The notes beneath the pieces were generated by a model. It made no database searches and was not told where the DNA came from. It worked only from the letters and a program-made list of their open reading frames with translations. Source: a virus. From it: 52,218 nucleotides of DNA. Positions within the stretch are counted from its first letter, which is position 1; each line of letters starts with the position of its first letter. This document shows, piece after piece, positions 7,560 to 15,889 of this stretch. The stretch spans positions 1 through 52,218 of the IMG/VR virus record IMGVR_UViG_3300033142_001318. One strand, 5' to 3'. Both the position numbers and the translations under genes were made by a program.

Positions 7560-7763
7560 ATGATTGAAATAGACACTGATGAACTGAATAAATTTCGATT
7601 ACCGGGTTCAAAAGATAAAAAGAAACGGAAAAAGAAAGCTAAATCCAAATCTGTGAAGGAGGTTATAAGTGATGCGTATGAGGAGAAGGAAGATGAGAAG
7701 AAATTCCCATGGGAATCCACGTTACCAAAACATGGTGTTCAAAGTATATATACTGTAAAGTAA
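7560..7763 (+). CDS. Small Lys-rich tagged protein
   Basis: I chose the ATG at 7560 over 7536 because AGAGGTG lies seven bases upstream and the protein then begins with the shared tag, MIEIDTDELNKF. Residues 14-35 are a strongly basic run (KDKKKRKKKAKSK), followed by an acidic stretch and a Trp-containing end, 67 residues in all. A tag joined to a basic peptide suggests a packaged DNA-binding internal protein, as with T4 internal proteins, or a small scaffold helper. No enzyme domain is present. Confidence 0.6.
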   Translation: MIEIDTDELNKFRLPGSKDKKKRKKKAKSKSVKEVISDAYEEKEDEKKFPWESTLPKHGVQSIYTVK

Positions 7764-7778
7764 TTATCGGTGAATTTA

Positions 7779-8561
7779 ATGGATGATATATTAGAAAAAG
7801 GTGCTGTGATAGACTTTATAGCGAAATTATTAAAGTCTATAGACATACCGGGTTTCCGGGTACTACTTACGAGTAGGGTCATAAACGCCTTCACGTCGTC
7901 ACACGAGGACACCAACGAAGAATACAACCTCGGTAGGACAAAAGCAGATCCCTTAGCACTTGATTATCTCCGTGAGCGTGAATTAATTCTTTCAGATAAA
8001 ACTAAATCGAAATTGGATGGTGATCTTAAGTTTGAGATTCTGGAGGCAATGAAGGCTAATGAATCGATCTCAGAGATTACAAACCGTTTAGATGGGATAT
8101 TTACAGATATGTTACCGTGGCAACTCGAGAGAATCGCCCGGTCGGAGGTTGTAAATGCCCAGAACGCCGGTCGTCAATCGGCATACGAAAAATCCAGTGT
8201 GGTTAAATATAAAATGGTAGTCGGTGCAAAGGATAAACGACTATGCGCATTATGCCGACGAATGCAAGGTCAAATTCAACCTGTAGATAAACCATTCCGA
8301 GACCCGGAAAATCCGACTAAGACGTGGATGTATCCTATATTCCATGCGAATGGACGGTGTTCAACAGTACCTCTGATACGACTTCCGGACAATGTGATTA
8401 CTGTGGGTGGACAGATGTATGCTGGAGATAAGAAACTCGGGAAGATCGAAATTAATATTGAAAAATTATTAAAGTCCGAAGATCCACAGACACATGAAGT
8501 TTGGGTCAAGCAAACAGCGAAACGAAAAGGGCATTGGCGAACTATTAAAAATAAAATATAA
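7779..8561 (+). CDS. MuF-like (SPP1 gp7-like) head morphogenesis protein with C-terminal tag
   Basis: The start at 7779 has GGTG at the right spacing; a GTG at 7770 is possible. The core carries the family signature ERIARSEVVNAQNAGRQSAY, then DKRLCALCRRMQGQ and HANGRCSTVPLI with its Cys/His cluster. MuF/gp7 proteins bind the portal and enter the head in a few copies; some are fused to toxin domains. After the core comes GKIEINIEKL, the same tag as in the effector genes, then THEVWVKQTAKRKGHWRTIK as a basic end. It lies upstream of the protease and scaffold, the usual place for this family. Confidence 0.85.
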   Translation: MDDILEKGAVIDFIAKLLKSIDIPGFRVLLTSRVINAFTSSHEDTNEEYNLGRTKADPLALDYLRERELILSDKTKSKLDGDLKFEILEAMKANESISEITNRLDGIFTDMLPWQLERIARSEVVNAQNAGRQSAYEKSSVVKYKMVVGAKDKRLCALCRRMQGQIQPVDKPFRDPENPTKTWMYPIFHANGRCSTVPLIRLPDNVITVGGQMYAGDKKLGKIEINIEKLLKSEDPQTHEVWVKQTAKRKGHWRTIKNKI

Positions 8562-8573
8562 AGGTGATTAAAT

Positions 8574-8732
8574 ATGACAGAAAAAGGTGAACCGAAACGA
8601 GATGGTTCCGGTGGTGGAACGCGCGCTAACTATAACCGTGGTGGGTGTCAGGATGGCGAGACGTGTGATGTCCTGGGAAATGTAATAAGAGAGCAATATC
8701 CGAGACGAGGTAATAGGAATAATGGCAGGTGA
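8574..8732 (+). CDS. Small Gly/Arg-rich protein
   Basis: The frame runs from ATG 8574 (AGGTGAT upstream) to TGA 8732, 52 residues: GSGGGTRANYNRGGCQDGET and an Arg/Asn-rich end. Small Gly-Arg proteins of this kind occur beside portal and MuF genes in several phages; their role is unknown. The end overlaps the next gene by 11 bases. Confidence 0.5.
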   Translation: MTEKGEPKRDGSGGGTRANYNRGGCQDGETCDVLGNVIREQYPRRGNRNNGR

Positions 8733-8919
8733 AGGTAGGAAAGAACCGGAAAGTATTGAAACGTTTTCGGTTGATGATTATAAAGATAAATTGATCTCGG
8801 AAGGATATTCGGATTCTACGGCATTGATGCTTGCAGAGAAAAAACGAGATAAATTATCGGAACAAGCAATGAAAATGGAAAAATCAGAATTGATAGAAAT
8901 TGATTTATCAAAACTTTAA
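8722..8919 (+). CDS. Small protein ending in the shared tag
   Basis: This 65-residue helical protein (SVDDYKDKLISEGYSDSTAL, then MLAEKKRDKLSEQAMKM) finishes with ELIEIDLSKL and the stop. The last residues match the tag seen at the end of the protease and near the end of the MuF-like protein. It could be a small scaffold-interacting protein. Its final codons overlap the left half of the operator palindrome of the downstream promoter. Confidence 0.55.
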   Translation: MAGEGRKEPESIETFSVDDYKDKLISEGYSDSTALMLAEKKRDKLSEQAMKMEKSELIEIDLSKL

Positions 8920-8945
8920 AAGTTTATGACCAAAAGGTTTATATA
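8910..8945 (+). promoter_or_regulatory. Archaeal promoter with upstream palindromic operator
   Basis: A palindrome AAAACTTTAAAAGTTT (8910-8925, one base short of the 17-mer seen elsewhere) is followed by ATGACCAAAAGG and the TATA box TTTATATA (8938-8945). From the palindrome centre to the end of the box is 27 bases, the same as at three leftward promoters. A small hairpin (TACTTA/TAAGTA, 8961-8975) lies in the leader before the HNH gene. Confidence 0.7.
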
Positions 8946-8978
8946 GGATGAGAGCTAATGTACTTATGGTAAGTATAT

Positions 8979-9917
8979 ATGATAGGTAGACCTCCAGATA
9001 AAATGAAGAAAATAATAAAACCATGTAAACAATGTGGTGAATTATTTGAATCTTATATATCTAGTAATAGAAAGTTCTGTTCACTTAAATGTAGATCAGA
9101 TTATTATACTGGTGAGAATCATCCTATGAAGAAAGAAGAATCAGAACTTATAAGATACACAAAAAAGTGTCGAAATTGTGGTATAGAATTTACAAGTTGT
9201 GATTATAAGGCTATTTTTTGTTCACAAGAATGTTCACATGTATGGCATAATAGTGACAAAAACCCTAATCGTACGAGTAAAATATTTATAAATTGTAAAC
9301 AATGTAATAAATTATTTACTATTTATCCAAGTGAAAAAGATAATAGGAAATTCTGTTCACATGAATGTGCGGATACTTGGAGGAGAGAATCTGGATTATA
9401 CAAAGGTGAAAATTCTGTACATTGGAAAGGTGGTAAGGTAACAGTTATTTGTAAACAGTGTGGTTGTGAATTTAAAGTAGATCCACATCAAAAAGATATA
9501 AAGAAATTTTGTTCTAATACTTGTTATTATATGTGGATGTCAGAAAATAAATGTGGGAAAAATAGTCCAGTATGGAAAGGTGGAATTTCATTTGAACCAT
9601 ATTGTGAAGATTTTAATAATGCTAAAAGATTGGAGATTCGTGAAAAATATAATAATTGTGATTATTTAACTGGAATCCATCGTGATATCTGTAATGTTAC
9701 GAAGAGTGGTAAAGTTAGAGAATTGACAGTCCATCATGTGGATTATGATAAACGACAAGGTTGTGACGGTATTAAATGGAAATTGATTCCTGTATCAGGT
9801 AGGCACAATTCTATGTTTAATAAAAATAGATCATTTTGGGAACGATTAATATTATACGCATTAGAATATGATGAAGAATATTATGAAAATAAAGAATTTA
9901 ATATATTAGATATTTAA
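8979..9917 (+). CDS. Free-standing HNH homing endonuclease with zinc-finger repeats
   Basis: The protein has 312 residues. Residues about 15-195 hold four CxxC...FCSxxC zinc-binding repeats, spaced by NxxW-type linkers (KGENSVHWKGG, KNSPVWKGG), which probably bind DNA. The C terminus is an HNH-type nuclease with LTVHHVDYDK and a later PVSGRHNSMFNKN. The gene is visibly richer in A and T than its neighbours and carries its own TATA promoter, as expected for a mobile endonuclease that copies itself into related genomes. It separates the protease from upstream head genes. A related gene lies at 41480-42322. Confidence 0.85.
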   Translation: MIGRPPDKMKKIIKPCKQCGELFESYISSNRKFCSLKCRSDYYTGENHPMKKEESELIRYTKKCRNCGIEFTSCDYKAIFCSQECSHVWHNSDKNPNRTSKIFINCKQCNKLFTIYPSEKDNRKFCSHECADTWRRESGLYKGENSVHWKGGKVTVICKQCGCEFKVDPHQKDIKKFCSNTCYYMWMSENKCGKNSPVWKGGISFEPYCEDFNNAKRLEIREKYNNCDYLTGIHRDICNVTKSGKVRELTVHHVDYDKRQGCDGIKWKLIPVSGRHNSMFNKNRSFWERLILYALEYDEEYYENKEFNILDI

Positions 9918-10001
9918 TTCTGATTAATTTTGATATTTTTTGGTAGATTAACTATTAGTCTATCTTATTTAATTTTTTTAGATATTTGGAGGTAAATATA
10001 G

Positions 10002-10943
10002 ATGGAGGAACAAGAAGAAAATAAAATCACAGATAACGAATTCAATTATCATGGTGAATTGACTAAAATAGAGAAATCAAATGATGGTAATATCTATATC
10101 GCCGGAATTTGTACAACAGAAAAAATGGATCATGACGGTGAAATCGTAGATCTGAACGAGGTCCGGAAGGTGTGGGATGATTACATGACCAACCCCGTAC
10201 TAAAATACATGCACGGTAAGGACACATCGAACATGGCTGCTATTGGGGTTGTGGTGCCTTCTTATACAGATTCGACAGGTAAGATGTGGAAGACCGAATT
10301 TACTGATGAGGGACCGTTTATTGTATGTAAGATATCAAATGCCCCGGATACGGAAAGTATCCGAACAAAAGTTGAAGAGGGGATCGTGAAGGGCTTTTCA
10401 ATTGGTGGGAGAGCAAAAAGAGTAAAAACATTCGATCCTACACTACAAAAAGACGTAAATCGTGTTATAACAACCCGGATCTCAGAAATAAGTCTCGTAG
10501 ATCTACCAGCAAATCCTGACTCGTTCTTTTCAGTACTAAAAGCAGCATGTGTGGGAGATAACTGTCCCATGAATGACGACACAGAAACCATCGAGAAGGG
10601 TGAAGGCAAAGCCCCTAAAACGTGGTGGGACAACTGTATGGGAACCGCAAAGGGGATCCCGGGTATGAAAGATGCATCAGCATTCTGTGGTTGGATGTGG
10701 GCACACGGTAAGGAAGATTTCGGACCACAACGGAGCGAAATTGGTAAGATTGAGGACGATCCGATTGTAGACCAAGCGGTGGCAAAATTTGAAGAGTTAA
10801 TTGTGGAAAATGCCACATTGAAAGACAGATTAGAGAAACTCGAAACGGGTTTGGATAACATGGTAAAGATCGAAGAGGAAGATCTCACCGTCCAAAAATC
10901 TGAAAACAGTAATCTAATCGAAATTAATTTACAGGAACTATAA
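10002..10943 (+). CDS. Prohead protease, XkdF-like, with C-terminal tag
   Basis: The protein has 313 residues. Residues about 15-175 form a caudoviral prohead serine protease fold: KYMHGK with candidate catalytic H71, GFSIGG (131-136) with S133, and ISEISLVDLPANP (160-172), the usual end of the core. A Cys/Trp-rich segment (TWWDNCMGTAKG, FCGWMWAHG) follows, then a coiled coil (about 255-300) and the terminal tag NLIEINLQEL. Proteases of this type trim scaffold and capsid N termini during head maturation. The order protease, scaffold, capsid is classical. The shared tag at its end suggests it marks a docking or cleavage site in the prohead. Confidence 0.85.
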   Translation: MEEQEENKITDNEFNYHGELTKIEKSNDGNIYIAGICTTEKMDHDGEIVDLNEVRKVWDDYMTNPVLKYMHGKDTSNMAAIGVVVPSYTDSTGKMWKTEFTDEGPFIVCKISNAPDTESIRTKVEEGIVKGFSIGGRAKRVKTFDPTLQKDVNRVITTRISEISLVDLPANPDSFFSVLKAACVGDNCPMNDDTETIEKGEGKAPKTWWDNCMGTAKGIPGMKDASAFCGWMWAHGKEDFGPQRSEIGKIEDDPIVDQAVAKFEELIVENATLKDRLEKLETGLDNMVKIEEEDLTVQKSENSNLIEINLQEL

Positions 10944-11060
10944 ATATTGAACGGGTAGATCGATTGACCTACCGCCAATGACCTATACAGCGAGGCACAA
11001 AAAATAATAATTACTCCATAATAAATAAAATATGGAGGTAAAATGATAGGAGGAAAAACT

Positions 11061-11567
11061 ATGGAACAAGAAGAAGGAATTGTTCGGCTAGAAGTAGACG
11101 AACTTACGAAATATATCGAAGATACCGTTACTAATATGGTCGAGAAGCAGGAGACAGTTGAAAAACTCGAGGATTACGACAGACTCGTAGCTGAGCTCAA
11201 GGATATGCGAAAGAAGATCGAAGATCTTGAAGCAGCGGCAAAGGCTAACGTGAAGAGTATGAAGACAGGTACCGAGACATCATATAAGTCAGAGGGTGAT
11301 GTAGAAGATCCTGATACTGTGGAGAAGGCTAAAAAGAAGGAAAAGGAACCAAAGAAGAAGTATGATGACGAGGGTAACGAAATCACTGAAGAGGCGGATA
11401 TGACCGTCAAAAAGATGGAAGAGTTAGAGGCTGAGATTGCGGAACTAAAGGCGAGCCCTCTATATAAGGCACAGCAGGACGAGGGTACAGTCGAGAAGAC
11501 TGAGTCTACCGAGACACCGACGGGTATACTGTCAGGTGTAATCGCAGCACATTACGGAGGTAATTAA
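11061..11567 (+). CDS. Probable capsid scaffold protein
   Basis: ATG 11061 has a perfect AGGAGG seven bases upstream; ATG 11043, with GGAGGT, is the alternative. The protein is about 168 residues, very acidic and helical with heptad-like patterns (DRLVAELKDMRKKIEDLEAA), and a Lys/Glu-rich linker. Near the N terminus is IVRLEVDELTKYIE, a variant of the shared tag. Position between protease and capsid gene, charge and coiled coil are what scaffold proteins show. It ends one base before the capsid gene. Confidence 0.75.
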   Translation: MEQEEGIVRLEVDELTKYIEDTVTNMVEKQETVEKLEDYDRLVAELKDMRKKIEDLEAAAKANVKSMKTGTETSYKSEGDVEDPDTVEKAKKKEKEPKKKYDDEGNEITEEADMTVKKMEELEAEIAELKASPLYKAQQDEGTVEKTESTETPTGILSGVIAAHYGGN

Positions 11568-11568
11568 T

Positions 11569-12618
11569 ATGGCAAAAGATGGGTGGGGAAATGGTGGAGA
11601 AATCGACCATGAATCCCTTTATAAGATGAGTTTCGGTGAACTCCCGGATGAGAGTATCTTCGAAGATGCAATGAATGGTGTACACACGTTCGCAAAGGGT
11701 GAGAAACTTGTGACACAAACCGGAGAAGGCGAACTAGCGAAGGCTGTTAATGTGGGTGCCGCATCCGGTGCCGCAGGGTATGCGTATACCCCGATTGTGT
11801 GGGATCAGGCAGTAATTGATATCACACGGAGAATGACCCCTCTAATTGGTCTAATCCCGAAGGTGACCAATAAGGGTAAAGTTGCGCAGTATTATCGTGT
11901 TACCGCAAGAGGAGCTGCAACGTGGGGCGCCGAGGATCCAGCACTTAATGAGACGGATGATACGAAGGAAGAGGCGAGTGAAGCAATCAGATATCTACGT
12001 GTCACCGGGCGTGTAACTGGTGTTGCACAGATCGCGGGCGCTCACTTCGAGAGTTCAATGCAGAGAGAAGTTCTTAATAAGACACAATCAATGAATGAAG
12101 CACTTGAGGCTGCTATTCTGACAGGAAACAACGCTACGGACCAGTACCAGCATGATGGACTTCAACAACTTCTAACGTCTAATTCATCAAGTCAGGGTGG
12201 AGCTATCACTCTATCTGCTGTAAGAAAGCTTGTAAGTGATTGTTTTGTTGCAAAAGGTGCACCAAATTTGATCGTAACAGATCCTTACACAGCAGATGAT
12301 CTTGTTGAGCAGATTATGGACTACACAAGATATGTTGATCCTAATGTAACACTTGCATGGGGACTTCAACTACCATCTGTTCAGACAGTAGTTGGTAGGG
12401 TTCCAATTCTGGCAAGTCAGTTTATGCCGAATACGAGCACAGAAAGACGTCTGTTCTGTATTAACACCAACTTTATCCAGCAGAGAATTCTGAAGGATAT
12501 CACGTTCGAAAGACTGGCGAAGACAGGAGATTCTGAGAAGTTCTTCCTATCAACGTACAGGACGATGGTTAACAAATTCCCTGAAGGTATGGGCCAACTT
12601 TACGAAATATCGGACTAA
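11569..12618 (+). CDS. Major capsid protein, HK97 fold
   Basis: The protein has 349 residues and a strong ribosome site (GGAGGT). It shows HK97-type features: an N-arm, VWDQAVIDITRRMTPLIGLI, the E-loop region with TARGAATWGAEDPA, a spine helix (SMNEALEAAILTGNN), and a C-terminal P-domain ending FLSTYRTMVNKFPEG. The first 65 residues before GAAGYAYTPIVWD are polar and could be a propeptide removed by the protease; EIDHESLYK (about 11-19) resembles the tag. It forms the icosahedral shell. A perfect hairpin follows the stop. Confidence 0.9.
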   Translation: MAKDGWGNGGEIDHESLYKMSFGELPDESIFEDAMNGVHTFAKGEKLVTQTGEGELAKAVNVGAASGAAGYAYTPIVWDQAVIDITRRMTPLIGLIPKVTNKGKVAQYYRVTARGAATWGAEDPALNETDDTKEEASEAIRYLRVTGRVTGVAQIAGAHFESSMQREVLNKTQSMNEALEAAILTGNNATDQYQHDGLQQLLTSNSSSQGGAITLSAVRKLVSDCFVAKGAPNLIVTDPYTADDLVEQIMDYTRYVDPNVTLAWGLQLPSVQTVVGRVPILASQFMPNTSTERRLFCINTNFIQQRILKDITFERLAKTGDSEKFFLSTYRTMVNKFPEGMGQLYEISD

Positions 12619-12641
12619 TTAACTATATTTAGTTAAGTTTT

Positions 12642-12680
12642 ATATTAGACGGTTTCATTATAAGTGAAACCGTCTAATAT
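12642..12680 (+). terminator. Perfect 16-bp hairpin after the capsid gene
   Basis: ATATTAGACGGTTTCA (12642-12657), a 7-base loop, then the exact complement (12665-12680). There is no long U tract after it. Behind a highly expressed capsid gene this may be an attenuator or an mRNA-stabilising or processing site. Confidence 0.6.
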
Positions 12681-12723
12681 GTAACAAATAAGAACAAGAT
12701 AATTATATAATGGAGGAAAAAAT

Positions 12724-13218
12724 ATGGCAGTAATAGTAACAGAAACGACTTATAACGTCTCACCGAATCTCGGTGGAAAGGTCATTAAGTTTAAGGGAAC
12801 GAAAGCGACACAACTTGATTGGATTGTTTTCGCAGATCCGGTTGGAGTTGTAGTTCTGATTGATTCAACTGGTGTAATAGATGGTGCGGTGGCGTACGCG
12901 AATTGTGATTCAACAGACGATGCAGATGGTGTTCTAACTGATGATGCAACAGATGACACCTACACATACGATAATGTAGGCGACGCAACTGAATTACCAT
13001 CAACTCTCGGGTATATCATGATGGATAATGAGATTATGCAATATACCGCCGGTGGTGCGGCAACATCAGGTACATTTACAGGACTAAAGAGAGGACTTTT
13101 TGGTACGACTGTGGCAGCACACGCTAAGAATACTACAGGTTATATCCTAAATACGATAATGCTTGGTAGTGCAACAACAGGACTCGTACGAGGAATCGCA
13201 GACGTGATCGAGGAATGA
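12724..13218 (+). CDS. Capsid-associated protein, decoration-like
   Basis: This 164-residue protein follows the capsid gene with GGAGG upstream. Its C-terminal half shows the phage structural pattern YIMMDNEIMQYT ... TFTGLKRGLFGTTVAAHAKN, a beta motif found in decoration and baseplate proteins (bound-state check, then a GxxGTxxxxH turn). The N-terminal half is acidic (Asp/Thr repeats). Location and composition suggest a head decoration protein. A precise family is not assigned. Confidence 0.55.
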   Translation: MAVIVTETTYNVSPNLGGKVIKFKGTKATQLDWIVFADPVGVVVLIDSTGVIDGAVAYANCDSTDDADGVLTDDATDDTYTYDNVGDATELPSTLGYIMMDNEIMQYTAGGAATSGTFTGLKRGLFGTTVAAHAKNTTGYILNTIMLGSATTGLVRGIADVIEE

Positions 13219-13263
13219 GGGATTTAATCCCACATTCTTCTATTTTTATGGAGGTATAAAAAT

Positions 13264-13971
13264 ATGGATACGATGAAATTGAACCCGAGACATACAACGG
13301 AACTTGCGAATATGTCATTCCCGTTAACTATGGTGAATGGACAAACGGCCGGGTGTATGATCGGTGCAGGAACTTCAGCCGCACCGGTAGATTGTTCTAC
13401 CACGGCAAGTATGAAGTTTAATAGCATTTACACAAAATCGTCTGCGGTATCAGGTGATTCAAGGAATACATATCTACGTCACTATCTCGCTGGTGCGTCA
13501 GGTGGTGGTGAATGTCTTAGAGCATATACTGAGATTTCCGGTGTCGCCGCAAGTACAGCACACGGTGCACATCTATCACTTGGAATGGGTGAGAGTACCA
13601 CCGGTGGTGCAGTCACAGGTCTTGGTGTGGCTGTAAGATGTACCCTTGGACTTCCGGACGTCGCACTGGCATCCGGTGGAACATACGCGGCAGTTATGGC
13701 GGAGATATATTCTTTTGGTGATGCCAGTGATGCAGGAGCGGTAACAGAGTTGTCGTTTATACGAGTTGTGAATGCCGGTACCACGGATGGTAAAGCTGAT
13801 GTGGATGATGACGCTTTCGCGTTGAGTTTCCAGGGTTTTACTGCGGCAACTGGTAATATGATTCAAACAGGTAATACCCAGGCCGGTGCTGTGGCAGGAA
13901 CTGTGAAAGTAAAGGTTGGATCTACTACAGGATATCTGACATACTACGACGCAGAAGCAACAACGACGTAG
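13264..13971 (+). CDS. Capsid-associated virion protein
   Basis: This 235-residue protein has repeated Gly/Ala-rich strands: RNTYLRHYLAGASGGGECLR, HGAHLSLGMGE, AAVMAEIYSFGD, FIRVVNAGTTDG and a final YLTYYDAEA. The pattern recurs in proteins encoded just downstream of capsid genes in many tailed viruses, probably decoration or minor capsid proteins. GGAGGT lies upstream. No enzyme motif is seen. Confidence 0.6.
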   Translation: MDTMKLNPRHTTELANMSFPLTMVNGQTAGCMIGAGTSAAPVDCSTTASMKFNSIYTKSSAVSGDSRNTYLRHYLAGASGGGECLRAYTEISGVAASTAHGAHLSLGMGESTTGGAVTGLGVAVRCTLGLPDVALASGGTYAAVMAEIYSFGDASDAGAVTELSFIRVVNAGTTDGKADVDDDAFALSFQGFTAATGNMIQTGNTQAGAVAGTVKVKVGSTTGYLTYYDAEATTT

Positions 13972-13981
13972 GTGAAGACAC

Positions 13982-14314
13982 ATGATGAAAATTGATCTGC
14001 GGAACTATTCCGTAGAGGTACCCGGGATTGATGAAGAAGGAAAACCAAAAATATTTTATCAGGAATATGATGTTAAGACGTCGCTGATAACGTGTATAAT
14101 GCATCCGGATTTAGAACTTAAGGCCGTGGAATTGCTACAACGTGATGAGATTGCACGTAAAATAAGGGATTCCACAGACGAGGTCCTAATCGAGGACGCA
14201 GAATTCGGGATATTAAAGAGTTCCTTTGATATAATCAAGGGTCTAACACAGAACGATGTGGAACTGGTAAAGCGGGTATTTAACGCAGATCAGGTTGAGG
14301 TTATTGAGAAATAA
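13982..14314 (+). CDS. Small head-tail module protein, function unknown
   Basis: This 110-residue, mostly helical protein contains YDVKTSLITCIMHPDLELKA and a C-terminal FDIIKGLTQNDVELVKRVFN. Similar short proteins occur between capsid and tail genes in other phages, but their job is not known to me. AGGTGAA precedes the start; a second ATG follows immediately at 13985. Late expression with the capsid operon is likely. Confidence 0.5.
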   Translation: MMKIDLRNYSVEVPGIDEEGKPKIFYQEYDVKTSLITCIMHPDLELKAVELLQRDEIARKIRDSTDEVLIEDAEFGILKSSFDIIKGLTQNDVELVKRVFNADQVEVIEK

Positions 14315-14359
14315 TCTCACATTTATTTTTTAAAATTAATATAAAGGAAGATTACAATT

Positions 14360-14536
14360 ATGAATAATGAAGAAGTTAAACTTATAGAGCGATTCGTAAA
14401 GAACGCTCGCCCGGCAGACCGGGTACCTTATATCCTACAGCAGGAAATCGTAAATCTGCTTACCGAGATCCGGAATGAACTAAAGGGTAAGGCACCAAAG
14501 ACTACCACAAAGAAGCCAACGAAGACCGGTGAGTAA
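14360..14536 (+). CDS. Small basic-tailed hypothetical protein
   Basis: ATG 14360, with AAGGAAG upstream, opens a 58-residue frame: a helical part (EEVKLIERFVKNARPADRVP, then QQEIVNLLTEIRNELKG) and a Lys/Thr/Pro tail (PKTTTKKPTKTGE). The next gene begins two bases after its stop. No family recognised. Confidence 0.5.
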   Translation: MNNEEVKLIERFVKNARPADRVPYILQQEIVNLLTEIRNELKGKAPKTTTKKPTKTGE

Positions 14537-14537
14537 T

Positions 14538-14693
14538 GTGAAAGATACACCCGAAGGATTAATCGAAGATGCTATACTTGAGGGTAGACTTTTGTTGAAA
14601 GGGTTAGACCCGGACGATCCGATTCGGGAGTCTCTGATGTACATGTTGGAAATGTGTGAAGAGGCGATGGGTGTTTTGAAGAAGAATAATTAG
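14538..14693 (+). CDS. Small acidic hypothetical protein
   Basis: A GTG at 14538, with CCGGTGAG in the preceding gene as ribosome site, gives 51 residues: DTPEGLIEDAILEGRLLLKG then an acidic helix (MYMLEMCEEAMGVLKKNN). It fits tightly between two coding regions. No family recognised. Confidence 0.45.
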   Translation: MKDTPEGLIEDAILEGRLLLKGLDPDDPIRESLMYMLEMCEEAMGVLKKNN

Positions 14694-14715
14694 AATAATA
14701 AAGGTGGAATTATAA

Positions 14716-14937
14716 ATGACAATAAATTTTACAGAATTAAATGATACACAGAAAATGGAAGCTGCTGATTTAATACAGAAAATAGAATCACTGGACGGTG
14801 CTCTCGCTGATGTGCAGACGGAAAGAGCAACGGCGGAAGTTGACTGGGTAGTAAAAGAAGAAGAAATCAAAGCTGAGAAAAATAAGATGAAGGAAAATAT
14901 GCGTAATATTCGAAAGGCGACTGTAGAAAAAGTATAG
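14716..14937 (+). CDS. Small coiled-coil protein
   Basis: The 73-residue protein starts at ATG 14716 (AAAGGTGG upstream) and is one long charged helix, with heptads through QKIESLDGALADVQTERATA and EIKAEKNKMKENMRNIRKAT. It immediately precedes the fibre genes and could trimerise or act as a fibre chaperone; this is only inference from shape and place. Confidence 0.45.
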   Translation: MTINFTELNDTQKMEAADLIQKIESLDGALADVQTERATAEVDWVVKEEEIKAEKNKMKENMRNIRKATVEKV

Positions 14938-14945
14938 GTATATAA

Positions 14946-15404
14946 ATGGCGTGGTATAATAGTAGTTGGTCGAGGCGGAAGGCAATCACCCTAACCGGAG
15001 GTAGTTCTGGCGCTCAAACCGATTATCAACTCAAATTAACGGTAGCATGGGATTCCGACATGAAATCGGACTTCTCAGACCTGAGATTCACGAAAGCGGA
15101 TGGCACAACCCTCCTCGATGCCTGGATGGAATCGCATACTGCGTCCACATCTGCCGTTGTATGGGTTGAAACTGATACCCCGGCAAACACTGTGGAAGCC
15201 GATATTTATATGTATTACGGGAATTCCGGTGCTTCGAGTGATTGGGATGGAGACGCTACATTTAAATTTTTCGATGATTTTGAGGGCGATCTAAGTAAAT
15301 GGACAAATGAATCAGGTGGCGCATTAGCTATTGTTACCGATCCGACAGTACTTCGACTCAAGAATCTTATGCTTCATTTACAAACCAAACAAGTGACTTT
15401 GTAA
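14946..15404 (+). CDS. DUF2341/LamG-like fibre protein, 5' part (frameshifted)
   Basis: The protein opens with MAWYNSSWSRRKAITLTGGS and continues DYQLKLTVAWDSDM ... DLRFTKADGTTLLDAW ... ADIYMYYGNSGASSDWDGD, the hallmark of the DUF2341 domain found in archaeal surface proteins and phage fibres. It then enters a concanavalin-like domain (FFDDFEGDLSKW) and runs out of frame near residue 135; the last ~18 residues are unlike the family. The proper continuation is in the frame of the next entry. Likely role: sugar binding at the host surface. Confidence 0.75.
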   Translation: MAWYNSSWSRRKAITLTGGSSGAQTDYQLKLTVAWDSDMKSDFSDLRFTKADGTTLLDAWMESHTASTSAVVWVETDTPANTVEADIYMYYGNSGASSDWDGDATFKFFDDFEGDLSKWTNESGGALAIVTDPTVLRLKNLMLHLQTKQVTL

Positions 15405-15889
15405 TGGAATTTTATGCGAGAGTCCATAATAGTGGTGCAAGATATCGTTATATTATGATCGAGAAAGTTGGTGGATCAGAAAACGATTCCGTTAAACTTC
15501 AATGGTTCCAAGACACAAAACTTCGATATCAAAGTGATAGTGGTGATGTCGAAATCATGAATGTTAGTATGGACACGTGGTATCGCTTCAAGATAGCTGT
15601 TCACCCATCAACCGATACGTTTGATATGTGGGTAGATGGTGTTTCTAAAGTTACCGGTGGCGATGTGTCGGGAAGTATAACGAGTGGGTGTTCAGCGATA
15701 TCAATGTATGGATATGTTACTTCCGCCGATTATCCGCAATACATAGATTCTGTATTAATGTATAAATACGTAGCAAACCCAGCGACATACGCATTCGGTA
15801 GTGAGGAAGGTGCACCGACAGGTAGATTTATGTGGAAAGTAAATGGCGGAACAATGAGAGGATTAGTTAACGGAGGATTAGCAAGATGA
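15404..15889 (+). CDS. Concanavalin-like fibre protein, 3' part (frameshifted)
   Basis: The reading frame is open upstream to about 15350, where it reads TSTQESYASFTNQTSDFVME, the natural continuation of the preceding domain. From ATG 15404 it gives FYARVHNSGARYRYIMIEKV, DTWYRFKIAVHPSTDTFDMW and DSVLMYKYVANPATYAFGSE, a LamG/concanavalin-type sandwich, and ends with a short basic linker. The two parts are one gene split by a -1 (or +2) shift near 15350. ATG 15404 is probably not a true start. Confidence 0.65.
   Translation: MEFYARVHNSGARYRYIMIEKVGGSENDSVKLQWFQDTKLRYQSDSGDVEIMNVSMDTWYRFKIAVHPSTDTFDMWVDGVSKVTGGDVSGSITSGCSAISMYGYVTSADYPQYIDSVLMYKYVANPATYAFGSEEGAPTGRFMWKVNGGTMRGLVNGGLAR

Noticed and set aside
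8979-9917. Group I intron carrying the HNH gene
   Set aside because: Neighbouring genes on both sides are complete by themselves and have their own start and stop signals, so the endonuclease gene stands free between them.
10949-10975. Weak hairpin after the protease gene as terminator
   Set aside because: The stem is only about five pairs with a nine-base or longer loop and no T tract, so it is not supported.
10262-10978. 238-codon minus-strand frame opposite the prohead protease
   Set aside because: The rightward protease has clear motifs over the same bases; the leftward frame shows no domain and would be isolated among rightward genes.
154-15889. Recoded TGA or other alternative genetic code to explain broken genes
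   Set aside because: The breaks are changes of frame, not in-frame stops, and TGA is used as a normal terminator throughout with tight gene overlaps.
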